From contig JAKFCU010000117.1 in NCBI GenBank assembly GCA_036676475.1, forward strand, positions 30,109 to 94,108: a stretch of DNA of 64,000 nucleotides. The letters run 5' to 3'. The stretch comes from LC029 sp036676475. GTDB lineage: Bacteria > Bacillota > Bacilli > Aneurinibacillales > RAOX-1. The translations under genes were made by a program, and so were the position numbers. The notes under the pieces are model-generated. The model searched no databases. It was given only the letters and a program-made list of their open reading frames with translations, and was not told the origin of the DNA. This document shows positions 25,617 to 34,870 of the stretch, piece by piece. Numbering within the stretch: the first letter of the stretch is position 1; each line of letters starts with the position of its first letter.

Positions 25617-26425
25617 TGGGAAAACAGCGAATTGATGTGTTGTTAGTGGAAAAAGGCTACTTCCCAAGCAGAGAGAAGGCTCAGGCAGCCATCATGGCGG
25701 GACTTGTCTTTATCAATGAAGAACGCTGCGATAAGGCCGGAACAAAAGTAGAGGATACGGCTCCCCTAAAAGTGAAGGGTGAACTTCATCCTTACGTAAG
25801 TCGCGGCGGTTTAAAACTTGAAAAAGCGATTCAGGTCTTCGATTTATCTCTTCTGGATGCTGTGGTTTTGGACATTGGCGCTTCGACCGGCGGTTTTACC
25901 GATTGCGCTTTACAAAATGGGGCTCGACAGATCTATGCGATCGATGTGGGCTATGGACAGCTGGACTGGAAATTACGGTCCGATGATCGTGTCATGGTGA
26001 TGGAGCGAACTAATTTTCGTCATCTAAAGCCAGAGGATCTCAAAGGCGATAAACCTACGTTTGCAACCATTGATGTTTCGTTTATTTCTCTGCGGATTAT
26101 TCTCCCTGTTTTGGCTCAGTTCCTTCACGAGGGTGGGCAAGTGATCGCGCTAGTGAAGCCCCAGTTTGAAGCGGGTCGTGAACAGGTTGGGAAAAACGGA
26201 ATTGTCCGTGAACCCAAGATTCACGTGCAGGTCCTGCAAACAATGGTGGATTATGCTTCTGGGCTAAACTTTCTAGTCAAAGGCCTTAGCTATTCGCCCA
26301 TAACCGGTGGAGAGGGCAACATTGAATTCCTTATGCACTTAGAACGAGTGAATGGACCGACAGCCTCTCCGTTTGGATCCTGGGAAATTCAAAAAATAGT
26401 TGATCAAGCTCATCAAGAGCTATAA
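25616..26425 (+). CDS. tlyA: TlyA/YqxC family rRNA 2'-O-methyltransferase
   Basis: 269 residues from ATG 25616, which overlaps the dxs stop; a longer reading would run far into dxs. An S4 RNA-binding domain (RIDVLLVEKGYFPSREKAQAAIMAGLV) precedes an FtsJ-like Rossmann domain with the SAM loop LDIGASTGGFTDCALQNGA. Members methylate 16S/23S rRNA in mycobacteria; the role in Bacilli is less certain. Confidence 0.93.
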   Translation: MGKQRIDVLLVEKGYFPSREKAQAAIMAGLVFINEERCDKAGTKVEDTAPLKVKGELHPYVSRGGLKLEKAIQVFDLSLLDAVVLDIGASTGGFTDCALQNGARQIYAIDVGYGQLDWKLRSDDRVMVMERTNFRHLKPEDLKGDKPTFATIDVSFISLRIILPVLAQFLHEGGQVIALVKPQFEAGREQVGKNGIVREPKIHVQVLQTMVDYASGLNFLVKGLSYSPITGGEGNIEFLMHLERVNGPTASPFGSWEIQKIVDQAHQEL

Positions 26426-26428
26426 CCC

Positions 26429-26468
26429 CAAAAAGTCTTTCTGACCTTTGTCGGAAAGACTTTTTGTA
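26429..26468 (+). terminator. Terminator after tlyA
   Basis: AAAGTCTTTC pairs with GGAAAGACTTT, followed by TTTTTG. Confidence 0.85.
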
Positions 26469-26531
26469 TTTTTATGCATTTTTTAATAAAAAGTTGTATA
26501 ATGAGGATATCAGCTAAAGGGAGGGCCCCCA

Positions 26532-27395
26532 GTGAAAGCGGTTGGTTTAGTAGTGAATCAAGGAAAGCCTGGCGCACTCCAATTTGCTAAGGAATTCATT
26601 GATTTGTTGGAGCAGAAAAAGGTACGCGTGTGGATAGAGCCCTTTGTTGGGGAATATACAGGGAAAAAAGACCTTGCTTTGCCCCTTCAACAATTTCATC
26701 AACAGGTAGATGTCATTTTTGTATTAGGTGGAGATGGAACCTTACTCGGAGTGGCGCGGGAGTTTTCCATCCATAATATCCCTTTATTGGGAATTAATTT
26801 AGGAAAGCTTGGGTTTTTGTCCGAAGCTGAACCGGATCATGATCAATTACCAGTGGTTATTGAAAAAATAGTAAAAGGCGATTATTACTTGGAAAAAAGA
26901 ATGATGGTTGAGGCTGAACTGATTCAGAATGGTAAAAGTGTGATGAAATACCATGCTTTAAATGATATTTGCATTGCCAAAGGGACATTTAGCCGAATCA
27001 TCGAGTGTGAAATTTTTGTAGGAGATCAATATGTATCCACATTTAATGGTGATGGTGTCATTATTTCTACACCCACTGGATCTACGGCTTATTCCCTTTC
27101 GGCGGGAGGACCTATCGTCATGCCGTCTTTAAATGCCATTTTGCTGACACCGATTGCTCCGCATTCCCTTTCTGCACGTCCCATGGTCTTATCTGTCGAT
27201 CAAGAAATACGAATTATCACACATGCTACCCATGAGGATATCGGTTTGACTATCGATGGTCAATTGGGGATTCGATTACAGATCGGGGATGAAATTTTGT
27301 TGAAAAAATCTCCGTATATGACCTCTTTAATTAAATGGAAAGAGAGTAGTTTTTTTAACGTTGTACGAAAAAAGCTTATGGGGGATCAGGAATGA
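26532..27395 (+). CDS. nadK: NAD kinase
   Basis: 287 residues from GTG 26532, with GGGAGGG upstream and a TATAAT at 26497-26502. The GGDGTLLGVAREF motif and TPTGSTAYSLSAGGPIV are the family signatures. It makes NADP from NAD and ATP or polyphosphate. Its stop overlaps the ATG of ahrC. Confidence 0.96.
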   Translation: MKAVGLVVNQGKPGALQFAKEFIDLLEQKKVRVWIEPFVGEYTGKKDLALPLQQFHQQVDVIFVLGGDGTLLGVAREFSIHNIPLLGINLGKLGFLSEAEPDHDQLPVVIEKIVKGDYYLEKRMMVEAELIQNGKSVMKYHALNDICIAKGTFSRIIECEIFVGDQYVSTFNGDGVIISTPTGSTAYSLSAGGPIVMPSLNAILLTPIAPHSLSARPMVLSVDQEIRIITHATHEDIGLTIDGQLGIRLQIGDEILLKKSPYMTSLIKWKESSFFNVVRKKLMGDQE

Positions 27396-27841
27396 ACAAA
27401 GGGCAACGACATATTAAAATACGAGAAATCATTGCCAACCGGGATATTGAAACCCAGGATGAATTAGTGGATATTCTCCGTGAATTGAACTATAACGTTA
27501 CACAAGCAACCGTTTCTAGAGATATTAAGGAATTACATCTGGTAAAAGTACCAACCAACGATGGGCGCTACAAGTATTCCTTGCCCGCAGATCAACGATT
27601 TAACCCACAGCAAAAACTAAAGAGAACCCTAGTGGACAGCTTTGTCAGCATCGATCAGGCAGATAATCTGTTAGTGATGAAAACCATGCCGGGTAATGCC
27701 CATGCTGTAGGTGCCCTTATTGATAACTTGGATTGGCAGGACTTATTAGGGACCATATGTGGGGATGATACCATACTCATCATTTGCCGCAATCATGATG
27801 CTGCCATTGAATCATCACAACGATTTTTAGAAATGCTGTAG
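27392..27841 (+). CDS. ahrC: ArgR/AhrC arginine repressor
   Basis: 149 residues. A winged-helix N-terminus (IREIIANRDIETQDELVDILRELNYNVTQATVSRDIKELHLVKVP) and the hexamerisation/arginine-binding domain (GNAHAVGALIDNLDWQDLLGTICGDDTILIICR) are complete. It regulates arginine synthesis and catabolism. It is placed between nadK and recN, as in B. subtilis. Confidence 0.96.
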   Translation: MNKGQRHIKIREIIANRDIETQDELVDILRELNYNVTQATVSRDIKELHLVKVPTNDGRYKYSLPADQRFNPQQKLKRTLVDSFVSIDQADNLLVMKTMPGNAHAVGALIDNLDWQDLLGTICGDDTILIICRNHDAAIESSQRFLEML

Positions 27842-27859
27842 CCACCCGGAGGGAATAGC

Positions 27860-29596
27860 ATGATAGTGGAATTAACTATAAAAAATTTAGCGGTTATTAA
27901 AGAGGTAACGATCGTTTTTCAAAAGGGACTTAATATCCTGACTGGGGAAACGGGGGCAGGAAAGTCTATCTTGATCGATGCCATCGGTTTTTTGTTAGGT
28001 GGACGGGGGTCTGCTGATTACGTAAGGTATGGAGAGAAAAAGGCGGAAATCGAAGCATTATTCGAAATTGCTCCGGATCACCCGGTTCTACAGCTTCTTT
28101 CTCAATTAGGGATTGAAGCTCCCGATGAGGAGATGCTGATCTTAAGAAGGGATATTACCGCACAAGGGAAGAGCATATGCCGGATTAATGGGCAGCTTGT
28201 CACTTTGGCGACTCTAAAGGAAGTTGGTCCGTGGTTAGTGAATATCCATGGACAGCATGAGCATCAATCTCTCATGCAGTCAGATCGCCATCTTATTTGG
28301 CTTGATGCTTTTGCAGGAGAAGAGTTAAAGCAGTTCAAAGAGGAATTTAATCAGGTCTATAAAGAGTTTCGGACAGCAAGGGCTGAGTATGTGAAATTTG
28401 CCAAGAATGAACAGCAAATGGTGCAAAGGCAAGATATGCTCTCCTTTCAACTTCAGGAGATCACGGAAGCTGATTTGCGGCCCTTGGAAGATGTGGATTT
28501 ACTTCGGGAAAAAAATCGCCTCATGAATAGCGAGAAGCTTTTTAAAGGGCTAGAAGATGCTTATCTTGCTTTAACAGGAGAACAGGCCTCATTGGATTGG
28601 GTAGGATTATCTTTATCACACATTGAAACGATATCGAGTTTAGATGAAAGCTTGCAGCAAATATTAACCCAAATGGAGTCTGCTTTTTATCAATTAGAGG
28701 AAGCTGCGCGAACGCTTAGGGCTTATCGCGATGAATTAGAATTCGATCCTTATCGATTGGAAGAGATGGATGACCGTCTGGCTGAGATTAATCGATTGAA
28801 GCGAAAGTATGGAAAAAGTGTAGAAGAAATCTTAGAATATGCTGCAGAAATCGAGGATGAGTTAGATAGTATTGTGAATCGTGAAGAAAGACTGGAAGCC
28901 CTCTCTAAACGGGTAAAAGAGCTAGCGCAGGATTTAGCCTTAGAGTCAGTAGAATTGTCAAAGCAAAGGCAGCAAACAGCGCTCGTTCTTGCCCAGCAAA
29001 TTGAAGAGCAGTTAAAGGATCTTCATATGGAAAAGGCAAAATTCTCCGTGGAGGTTAGACAAAACGAAGACACACAGGGGCTTGACATTCATGGCAGGCG
29101 TTTGAAAGTGACATCAACTGGAATTGATGAAGTGGAATTCATGATCTCTCCTAATCCGGGTGAGCCATTGCGTCCTGTGGCTAAAATTGCTTCAGGAGGT
29201 GAATTATCAAGGATTATGCTTGGGATGAAAACCATTTTAGCTGAGCTCGAACCAATTGATACCCTCATTTTTGATGAGGTGGATACGGGAGTAAGTGGAA
29301 GAGCAGCGCAAGCTATAGCAGAAAAGCTAGCCGCCATTTCCCGTCACAAGCAGGTACTATGTATTACCCATTTGCCGCAAATGGCGTGTATGGCTGATGC
29401 CCACTTATTCATCTCAAAACTTGCCACGGAGGATGAAACCCAGACAAGAGTTGATTTGTTGGAGGAAAAGGGCAGGATTGATGAGCTAGCACGTTTGATG
29501 GGAGGCGTGGAAGTCACGGAAACCACTCGCAAGCATGCCCGGGAGATGCTGCGTATGGCTCGTCAGAGCAAGGATAAAATACATATTATCAATTAA
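27860..29596 (+). CDS. recN: RecN, DNA repair ATPase
   Basis: 578 residues. Walker A GETGAGKS lies near residue 31-38, the coiled-coil fills the centre, and the C-terminal SGGELSRIMLGMK and DEVDTGVSGRAAQAIAEKL complete the SMC-like ATPase. It organises ends during double-strand break repair. Confidence 0.97.
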   Translation: MIVELTIKNLAVIKEVTIVFQKGLNILTGETGAGKSILIDAIGFLLGGRGSADYVRYGEKKAEIEALFEIAPDHPVLQLLSQLGIEAPDEEMLILRRDITAQGKSICRINGQLVTLATLKEVGPWLVNIHGQHEHQSLMQSDRHLIWLDAFAGEELKQFKEEFNQVYKEFRTARAEYVKFAKNEQQMVQRQDMLSFQLQEITEADLRPLEDVDLLREKNRLMNSEKLFKGLEDAYLALTGEQASLDWVGLSLSHIETISSLDESLQQILTQMESAFYQLEEAARTLRAYRDELEFDPYRLEEMDDRLAEINRLKRKYGKSVEEILEYAAEIEDELDSIVNREERLEALSKRVKELAQDLALESVELSKQRQQTALVLAQQIEEQLKDLHMEKAKFSVEVRQNEDTQGLDIHGRRLKVTSTGIDEVEFMISPNPGEPLRPVAKIASGGELSRIMLGMKTILAELEPIDTLIFDEVDTGVSGRAAQAIAEKLAAISRHKQVLCITHLPQMACMADAHLFISKLATEDETQTRVDLLEEKGRIDELARLMGGVEVTETTRKHAREMLRMARQSKDKIHIIN

Positions 29597-29597
29597 G

Positions 29598-29630
29598 GGA
29601 TCACGACTTCCAGTGATTCCTTTTATTTTA
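29598..29630 (+). terminator. Terminator after recN
   Basis: GGATCAC pairs with GTGATTCC, followed by TTTTATTTTA. Confidence 0.75.
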
Positions 29631-29725
29631 GCGTGATTTGTCAGTTATAAATGAACACCTGAAGGGCAAGATTATAAATACAGTAACGATGGAGGTGTAG
29701 GTAGGGAAAGTAGGAGTGTGATACG

Positions 29726-31045
29726 TTGACGCAGCAACCGAAGAAAAAATGGCTAGGGTTTCTTTTATTAGTATTATCACTTTGTACCATATTTTCCACG
29801 CCATTTCAGGATTTTGCCTCTCTTCCTGATGAAATACGCATTTTTAAAGGTTCCATCGAAGAATTAAATTTCTCCATGCCCGTAACAGGAAGCATTACTG
29901 CCAGTAATCCCAATGTAGTTCATATCAATGGCGAAACTGGTTTAGAGACCAATATTGATTATCGGTCACCCGTTACCATCAATACAAACGAAACAGGTAA
30001 AACGGAATTACAGCTTAAAGTAGGAAATGTCCCCATTAAAACGGTAAAAGTGAATGTTCTTGAAGATTTCAAGGTTTACCCAGGGGGGCAATCGATTGGT
30101 GTTCAACTGCAGACGGCTGGCGTTCTTGTAGTCGGGCATCATTTGGTGGATACGGGAAATGAGAAAATATCTCCCGGTGAAATGTCTAAAATACGGGTTG
30201 GAGATACGATTCTTAAGGTGAACGGCATGTATATTAATGATATTGAAGAGGTTGGCAAACTGGTTAAAGAAGCTGGAGATAAAAAAGAGGCTCTGTCTAT
30301 TTTAGTCGCTCGGGGAGAGGAAAAGTTCGAGGTACAGCTTAGTCCGGTCTATGATGTTAAGGATCAAGCCTATAGGATGGGGCTATATATCCGAGACAGT
30401 GCAGCTGGTGTAGGAACCTTAACTTTTTATGATCCAATGAGCAAAAAATATGGAGCATTAGGTCATGTCATTTCTGATATCGATACGGGAAAACCGATTG
30501 TTGTAGGAGATGGGCACATCGTTCAATCAAGAGTCACTTCTATTGAAAAAGGAACGAATGGGGCACCTGGTGAAAAATTCGCCATTTTTAAAGATGAAAA
30601 TGATAAGCTTGGAAGCATTACCAAGAATACACCCTTTGGTATTTTTGGTGAAATGTCCAAGTATCCTGACAATAATATGGTTAAAGAACCGATTCCGATT
30701 GCTCTGACTGAGCAAGTAGTGGAAGGCCCGGCTCAAATTCTAACAGTGGTAGACGGGCAAAAGGTTGAAAAATTCGATATTGAGATCGTCAATGTGATTC
30801 AACAACGCTTTCCGGCAACGAAGGGAATGATTATTAAAGTTACCGATCCTCGGCTGTTGGAGAAAACTGGAGGGATTGTTCAGGGAATGAGTGGTAGTCC
30901 TATCATTCAAAAGGGACGGCTCATTGGAGCTGTGACACATGTGTTTGTCAATGATCCGACTTCTGGATATGGATTATTTATCGAATGGATGCTCCAGGAT
31001 GCAGGAATTGATCTTTACAATCAAAAAGGACTCAAGGCCAGTTAA
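29726..31045 (+). CDS. spoIVB: SpoIVB, forespore signalling serine protease
   Basis: 439 residues from TTG 29726. A single N-terminal membrane segment (about 10-26), a PDZ domain (GVLVVGHHLVDT to ILVARGEEKFEV) and the S55 peptidase domain follow. Catalytic residues are visible as His247 in ALGHVISD and the serine in GMSGSPI (Ser389-Ser391). It is secreted from the forespore and triggers SpoIVFB-dependent pro-sigma-K processing. It precedes spo0A, the usual arrangement. Confidence 0.95.
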   Translation: MTQQPKKKWLGFLLLVLSLCTIFSTPFQDFASLPDEIRIFKGSIEELNFSMPVTGSITASNPNVVHINGETGLETNIDYRSPVTINTNETGKTELQLKVGNVPIKTVKVNVLEDFKVYPGGQSIGVQLQTAGVLVVGHHLVDTGNEKISPGEMSKIRVGDTILKVNGMYINDIEEVGKLVKEAGDKKEALSILVARGEEKFEVQLSPVYDVKDQAYRMGLYIRDSAAGVGTLTFYDPMSKKYGALGHVISDIDTGKPIVVGDGHIVQSRVTSIEKGTNGAPGEKFAIFKDENDKLGSITKNTPFGIFGEMSKYPDNNMVKEPIPIALTEQVVEGPAQILTVVDGQKVEKFDIEIVNVIQQRFPATKGMIIKVTDPRLLEKTGGIVQGMSGSPIIQKGRLIGAVTHVFVNDPTSGYGLFIEWMLQDAGIDLYNQKGLKAS

Positions 31046-31067
31046 TACTTGGCCTTGAGTTTTTTTT
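31031..31067 (+). terminator. Terminator overlapping the spoIVB stop
   Basis: CTCAAGGCCA pairs with TGGCCTTGAG, followed by eight T. The stop codon lies in the loop. Confidence 0.9.
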
Positions 31068-31130
31068 GCACTTATCGGCAAAGTATTATACGCAGTTCGC
31101 TACGCAAGTAGCTATATTACACTTATCAAA
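31068..31130 (+). repeat. Dispersed intergenic repeat, copy 2
   Basis: CACTTATCGGCAAAGTATTA, then a CGC-rich centre, CAAGTAGCT and a second CACTTATC. Same orientation as copy 1. It lies between the spoIVB terminator and the spo0A promoter. Confidence 0.65.
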
Positions 31131-31184
31131 TAATAGTCTGAAAATAAAAATAAATAAAAAAATTAAATGATTTTGCACTCTCAA

Positions 31185-31210
31185 GCAGGAAAACCCCTTC
31201 ATTTGTCGAA
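31185..31210 (+). promoter_or_regulatory. Probable sigma-H promoter and Spo0A box of spo0A
   Basis: GCAGGAAAA (31185-31193) is a fair sigma-H -35 and GTCGAAAA (from 31205) a possible -10. TGTCGAA at 31204-31210 is a perfect Spo0A~P binding core (0A box). This fits the autoregulated spo0A promoter known from Bacillus. Confidence 0.6.
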
Positions 31211-31262
31211 AAGTTATTTATAGTGATTTGAGCGATACTCAATATGAAGGAGTGATTATACA

Positions 31263-32054
31263 TTGAATACGATAAATGTGGTATTAGCAGATGATAACAG
31301 AGAATTTACGGAACTCCTCAAAGACTATATAAACAGCCAAGAAGACATGGCAGTAACCGGAATTGCTTTTAACGGAAATGAAGTGTTCAAGATCTTTGAA
31401 AGAGATGGGATTCCTGATGTCTTGATTCTTGATATTATCATGCCTCATTTAGATGGTTTAGCCGTATTAGAGCATATTCGCAGCCTAGAACTAGGACACC
31501 AGCCTAAAGTAATCATGCTGACGGCATTTGGCCAGGAAGAAGTGACGAAAAAAGCAGTAGAATTAGGAGCCTCCTATTATATTTTGAAACCGTTTGATAT
31601 GGATGTGCTTGCTAACCGCATAAGACAAGTGGCAGGAAGCAACACATCCTATACCATTAAATCATCTCTAATTAAAACACCAACCGCTGCAACGAAAACC
31701 AAATCATTGGATCAAAATATTACTGCCATCATTCATGAAATTGGGGTGCCTGCCCATATAAAAGGTTACATGTACCTGCGTGAGGCCATCACGATGGTAT
31801 ACAATGACGTGGAACTCCTGGGTTCCATAACTAAAGTTCTCTACCCTGATATTGCCAAGAAGTTTAATACGACAGCTAGCCGTGTTGAACGTGCCATTCG
31901 CCATGCGATCGAAGTGGCTTGGTCCAGAGGAAATATGGACTCCATCGGCACTCTCTTTGGCTACACCGTCAGTAACTCCAAAGCAAAGCCAACTAATAGC
32001 GAATTTATTGCGATGGTTGCGGACAAGCTGAGAATTGAGCATCGGGTGGGTTGA
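31263..32054 (+). CDS. spo0A: Spo0A, sporulation master response regulator
   Basis: 263 residues from TTG 31263 with AAGGAG upstream. The receiver domain has the acidic pair Asp10-Asp11, phosphoacceptor Asp57 (VLILDIIMP), Thr in MLTAFG and Lys in LKPFD. The C-terminal DNA-binding domain holds the highly conserved GVPAHIKGYMYLREAI and SRVERAIRHAIEVAW. It receives phosphate from the phosphorelay and commits the cell to sporulation. A Spo0E-like phosphatase gene lies 3.5 kb downstream. Confidence 0.98.
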   Translation: MNTINVVLADDNREFTELLKDYINSQEDMAVTGIAFNGNEVFKIFERDGIPDVLILDIIMPHLDGLAVLEHIRSLELGHQPKVIMLTAFGQEEVTKKAVELGASYYILKPFDMDVLANRIRQVAGSNTSYTIKSSLIKTPTAATKTKSLDQNITAIIHEIGVPAHIKGYMYLREAITMVYNDVELLGSITKVLYPDIAKKFNTTASRVERAIRHAIEVAWSRGNMDSIGTLFGYTVSNSKAKPTNSEFIAMVADKLRIEHRVG

Positions 32055-32151
32055 GAGGATAGGGAGTAAGGTTGAAGTTTGATGGTACTCCCTTCCATTC
32101 AGTTAATGAAAACCTATAAACTCTTGTTCAGACAATAAACTTTTTCATCTT

Positions 32152-32188
32152 ACCCAATGAATCCTTTGTATTCATTGGGTTTAATTTT
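32152..32188 (+). terminator. Terminator after spo0A
   Basis: ACCCAATGAA pairs with TTCATTGGGT, followed by TTAATTTT. Confidence 0.85.
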
Positions 32189-32241
32189 CATCACAAGCTA
32201 TATATTCCACTTATGATGCTAAAGGGGAAGGTAATTACAAA

Positions 32242-32859
32242 TTGTGGAAAAATATAATGATGCAAAGAAAAAGGAAATGGATCAATTATCTCATATTTTT
32301 TATTATTACTTTAGGTGTATTGTGGATTTTGTATCTTCAATGGATGATTTTTTCCGTCCAACATCAGAAACTAAATAAATCAGATGTAGGAATTGTATTA
32401 GGTGCTGCATTGTGGAACGATTATCCAAGCCCTGCATTACAGGAACGGTTGGATGCCGCATATGACCTGTACAATAGAGGATATTATTCAAAAATAATTG
32501 TCTCTGGAGGCATGGATCATAATGGGTCAACCATTCCCGAAGCAGAAGGCATGAAACATTACCTCATGGCTAAAGGAACTTCCGCCGATCATATTTTTAT
32601 TGAAGATCAATCACGGAGTACCTATGAAAATTTACTTTTTAGTAAAAGGATCATGGAAGTCTATGATTGGAACAGTTCAATTGTTGTTACACATGAGTAT
32701 CATGGGGCAAGAGCGTGGGATATCGCTTGTTTCTTAGAATTCAATAGATCAAGTATTTACACGATCAAATCCAAAGTTTTATCGATGCCATGGCATAAGG
32801 CTAGGGAAACACTTGCATTCACAAAGTGGTTTATACAAAAACATCTTATCATCTTGTAA
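32242..32859 (+). CDS. DUF218 (YdcF/SanA-like) membrane protein
   Basis: 205 residues. The start is TTG 32242, or ATG 32257. One N-terminal helix (about 14-35) precedes a DUF218 domain: DVGIVLGAALWNDYPSPALQERLDAAYDLYNRG, KIIVSGGMDHNG, PEAEGMKHYL, EDQSRSTYENL and VTHEYHGARA. SanA/YdcF relatives are linked to envelope permeability or vancomycin sensitivity, without a settled reaction. It is monocistronic between two terminators. Confidence 0.85.
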   Translation: MWKNIMMQRKRKWINYLIFFIITLGVLWILYLQWMIFSVQHQKLNKSDVGIVLGAALWNDYPSPALQERLDAAYDLYNRGYYSKIIVSGGMDHNGSTIPEAEGMKHYLMAKGTSADHIFIEDQSRSTYENLLFSKRIMEVYDWNSSIVVTHEYHGARAWDIACFLEFNRSSIYTIKSKVLSMPWHKARETLAFTKWFIQKHLIIL

Positions 32860-32901
32860 TTTTCAATTGAACTATGGGGATTCGATAATTTAATAAGCAA
32901 A

Positions 32902-32939
32902 CCCGATATCCAGACAATGAGAAAAATCGGGCTTTTTTT
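32902..32939 (+). terminator. Terminator after the DUF218 gene
   Basis: ACCCGAT pairs with ATCGGG, followed by seven T. Confidence 0.75.
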
Positions 32940-33046
32940 AAATTCATGGCGTGACACAATTAAAAGAAATCCTGAAAAACAAATGTTTTATCTAGGTCAA
33001 TTGTTAACAGCAAGAGAGCAATTGGTAAAGAAGCTACCAAATTTAT

Positions 33047-33085
33047 AACAAAGACCACCCCATCAGCTTTGGAAGTGGTCTTTGT
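33047..33085. terminator. Bidirectional terminator
   Basis: AACAAAGACCAC and GTGGTCTTTGTT form a 12-bp stem between convergent genes. It would mainly serve the minus-strand SET-domain gene. Confidence 0.65.
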
Positions 33086-33097
33086 TATTGGTTATTA

Positions 33098-33478
33098 TCA
33101 ATCTCTTTTATCAAACCATAGAGGATCTTCGTTATCAACATCACCATTATAGTTGATTAGAATCTCTTCACCAGCTTTTATATCTGTGTAAGCATAGAAG
33201 TCAAACGTATGGTTATCAAAGTTAATATCATAAGTGGCATTAGGCTTATATGAATGGTTAAATAGCATGCCATAACCTAAGAGGAACGCTGTGTGGTTTG
33301 CGCCATACTCAAAAGCGTAATCAGCAAGCATTGTTTTCTCTATGAAAACATGTTCCTCATTAGGATAAGGAATGACCGGTGCTTCATGTATAAGATCACC
33401 TTTTGATATATCACGTGTCGCGAATACCCCCCTATTGAATTCCCCATTGCTGAGTGTGGAAGTTTTTATTTCTAACAT
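33098..33478 (-). CDS. SET-domain protein (putative protein lysine methyltransferase)
   Basis: 126 residues from ATG at 33478, placed by AGGTGA just upstream; a GTG three codons earlier lies in that site. The SET signatures are GVFATRDISKGDLI, then LFNHSYKPNATY (about 72-83) and AGEEILINYNGD (about 102-113). The whole protein is one compact SET domain with no pre/post-SET zinc site. Bacterial targets are unknown. Its AT-rich neighbourhood and lone minus-strand position suggest acquisition, without proof. Confidence 0.83.
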   Translation of the reverse strand: MLEIKTSTLSNGEFNRGVFATRDISKGDLIHEAPVIPYPNEEHVFIEKTMLADYAFEYGANHTAFLLGYGMLFNHSYKPNATYDINFDNHTFDFYAYTDIKAGEEILINYNGDVDNEDPLWFDKRD

Positions 33479-33752
33479 GTTAATCACCTACGCGTTCTTT
33501 ATTCTATGGAGCCATATCTTCTTAAGCATGCCATTTGATTAAGATGAATGCAACTGTTTTAAATCATACTTCCAACAATTCTCTAACTTTGGACCTGTTT
33601 ATGCAGATTATGGCAGAGAGCATTCACAAAATTATTCCGGGCGACTGAATATTTCAAGGAGCTAATCATCACGTAAAAAACTTGACATGTCTTCAGTCAT
33701 ATCATCATAATTAATTTGACGTTAATAATAAGTTTAGGGAGTGAGTTTAGTA

Positions 33753-34853
33753 GTGAGCATTATTATACCCACACCGGAAAAACGAATGGGAGAAATTTCC
33801 GAAAAAGTGATGAGCGGCGAGCGTTTAACCCGGGAAGATGGGGTTTTCCTCTACCAACATGATGATTTATTGACGATGGGTCAATTAGCCAATCACGTTA
33901 ATATGCAAAAAAACGGTAAAAAAGTATATTTCATTTCTAATATGAGTCTTTATTTTACCAATGTGTGTGAAGCCCACTGTGCGTTTTGTCATTTTCGTCG
34001 GGATCCAGATGAAGAGGGAGCCTATACATTGTCTCCTCAAGAGATGTTTGACTATATCGATCAACATCTCCATGATGATATGCGGGAGTTCCATATCACT
34101 GGTGGGCATAATCCAACCATACCCTTCTCGTATTATGTGGACTCAATTAAAGCTCTAAATGAGCGCTACCCTCATATTACGATTAAGGCACATACTGCTG
34201 CAGAAATCGAATTCTATTCAAGGATCAGCGGAAAAAGCTACACAGAAGTGCTGCAGGAACTGGTGGGTGCTGGTTTAGCTACCCTTACAGGCGGAGGAGC
34301 GGAGATTTTGTCAGAACGTTATCGCCAAAAGATGGGGGTAGGAAAAGCTACAACTGATCAGTGGCTAGAAGTGCAGCGTACCGCTCATAAGATGGGTTTG
34401 AAAACACATGCTACCATGCTGTACGGTTCGATAGAAACGCTTGAGGAACGAATTGAGCACATGCTACACCTGCGTGATCTTCAAGATGAAACCAATGGTT
34501 TTATGGTATTCATTCCTAATTCTGTTCAGCCAGCTAACGTCAGCGCGGGCATCAAACGCAGAGTTTCCGCATTTGATAACCTGAAAACCATTGCTATTTC
34601 ACGCCTGATGCTTGACAATATCCCATACATCAAAGCTTACTTTATTAATCTTGGGACTCAATTAACTCAGATCGCACTTACCTTTGGGGCTTCAGACGTT
34701 CATGGCACCATCGTACAGGAACGGATATCGCACGCAGCCGGTGCCCTTTCTCCTGAAGGTCTTACAAAGGATGAATTGATCTGGCTCATTAAGGGTGCCG
34801 GACGAATTCCGGTTGAACGAGATACGTTCTATAATGAAATTAAGATTTATTAA
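33753..34853 (+). CDS. mqnE: MqnE-like aminofutalosine synthase (radical SAM)
   Basis: 366 residues from GTG 33753; a GTG at 33741 lies inside the AGGGAG site. The radical SAM cluster motif is CEAHCAFC (Cys72, Cys76, Cys79). Other landmarks are HITGGHNPTIPFSYYVD, KAHTAAEIEFYSRI, GGGAEILSERYRQK and GASDVHGTIVQERISHAAG. This order fits MqnE, which joins a radical from chorismate-derived carboxyvinyloxybenzoate to SAM in the futalosine menaquinone route. MqnC and CofH are relatives; no other mqn gene is in the window. Confidence 0.85.
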   Translation: MSIIIPTPEKRMGEISEKVMSGERLTREDGVFLYQHDDLLTMGQLANHVNMQKNGKKVYFISNMSLYFTNVCEAHCAFCHFRRDPDEEGAYTLSPQEMFDYIDQHLHDDMREFHITGGHNPTIPFSYYVDSIKALNERYPHITIKAHTAAEIEFYSRISGKSYTEVLQELVGAGLATLTGGGAEILSERYRQKMGVGKATTDQWLEVQRTAHKMGLKTHATMLYGSIETLEERIEHMLHLRDLQDETNGFMVFIPNSVQPANVSAGIKRRVSAFDNLKTIAISRLMLDNIPYIKAYFINLGTQLTQIALTFGASDVHGTIVQERISHAAGALSPEGLTKDELIWLIKGAGRIPVERDTFYNEIKIY

Positions 34854-34870
34854 ATACATTTAGATGTGAA

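Noticed and set aside
32939..33048. Short frame LNSWRDTIKRNPEKQMFYLG after the DUF218 gene
   Set aside because: It starts inside a terminator and has no start codon or ribosome site; at most a gene fragment.
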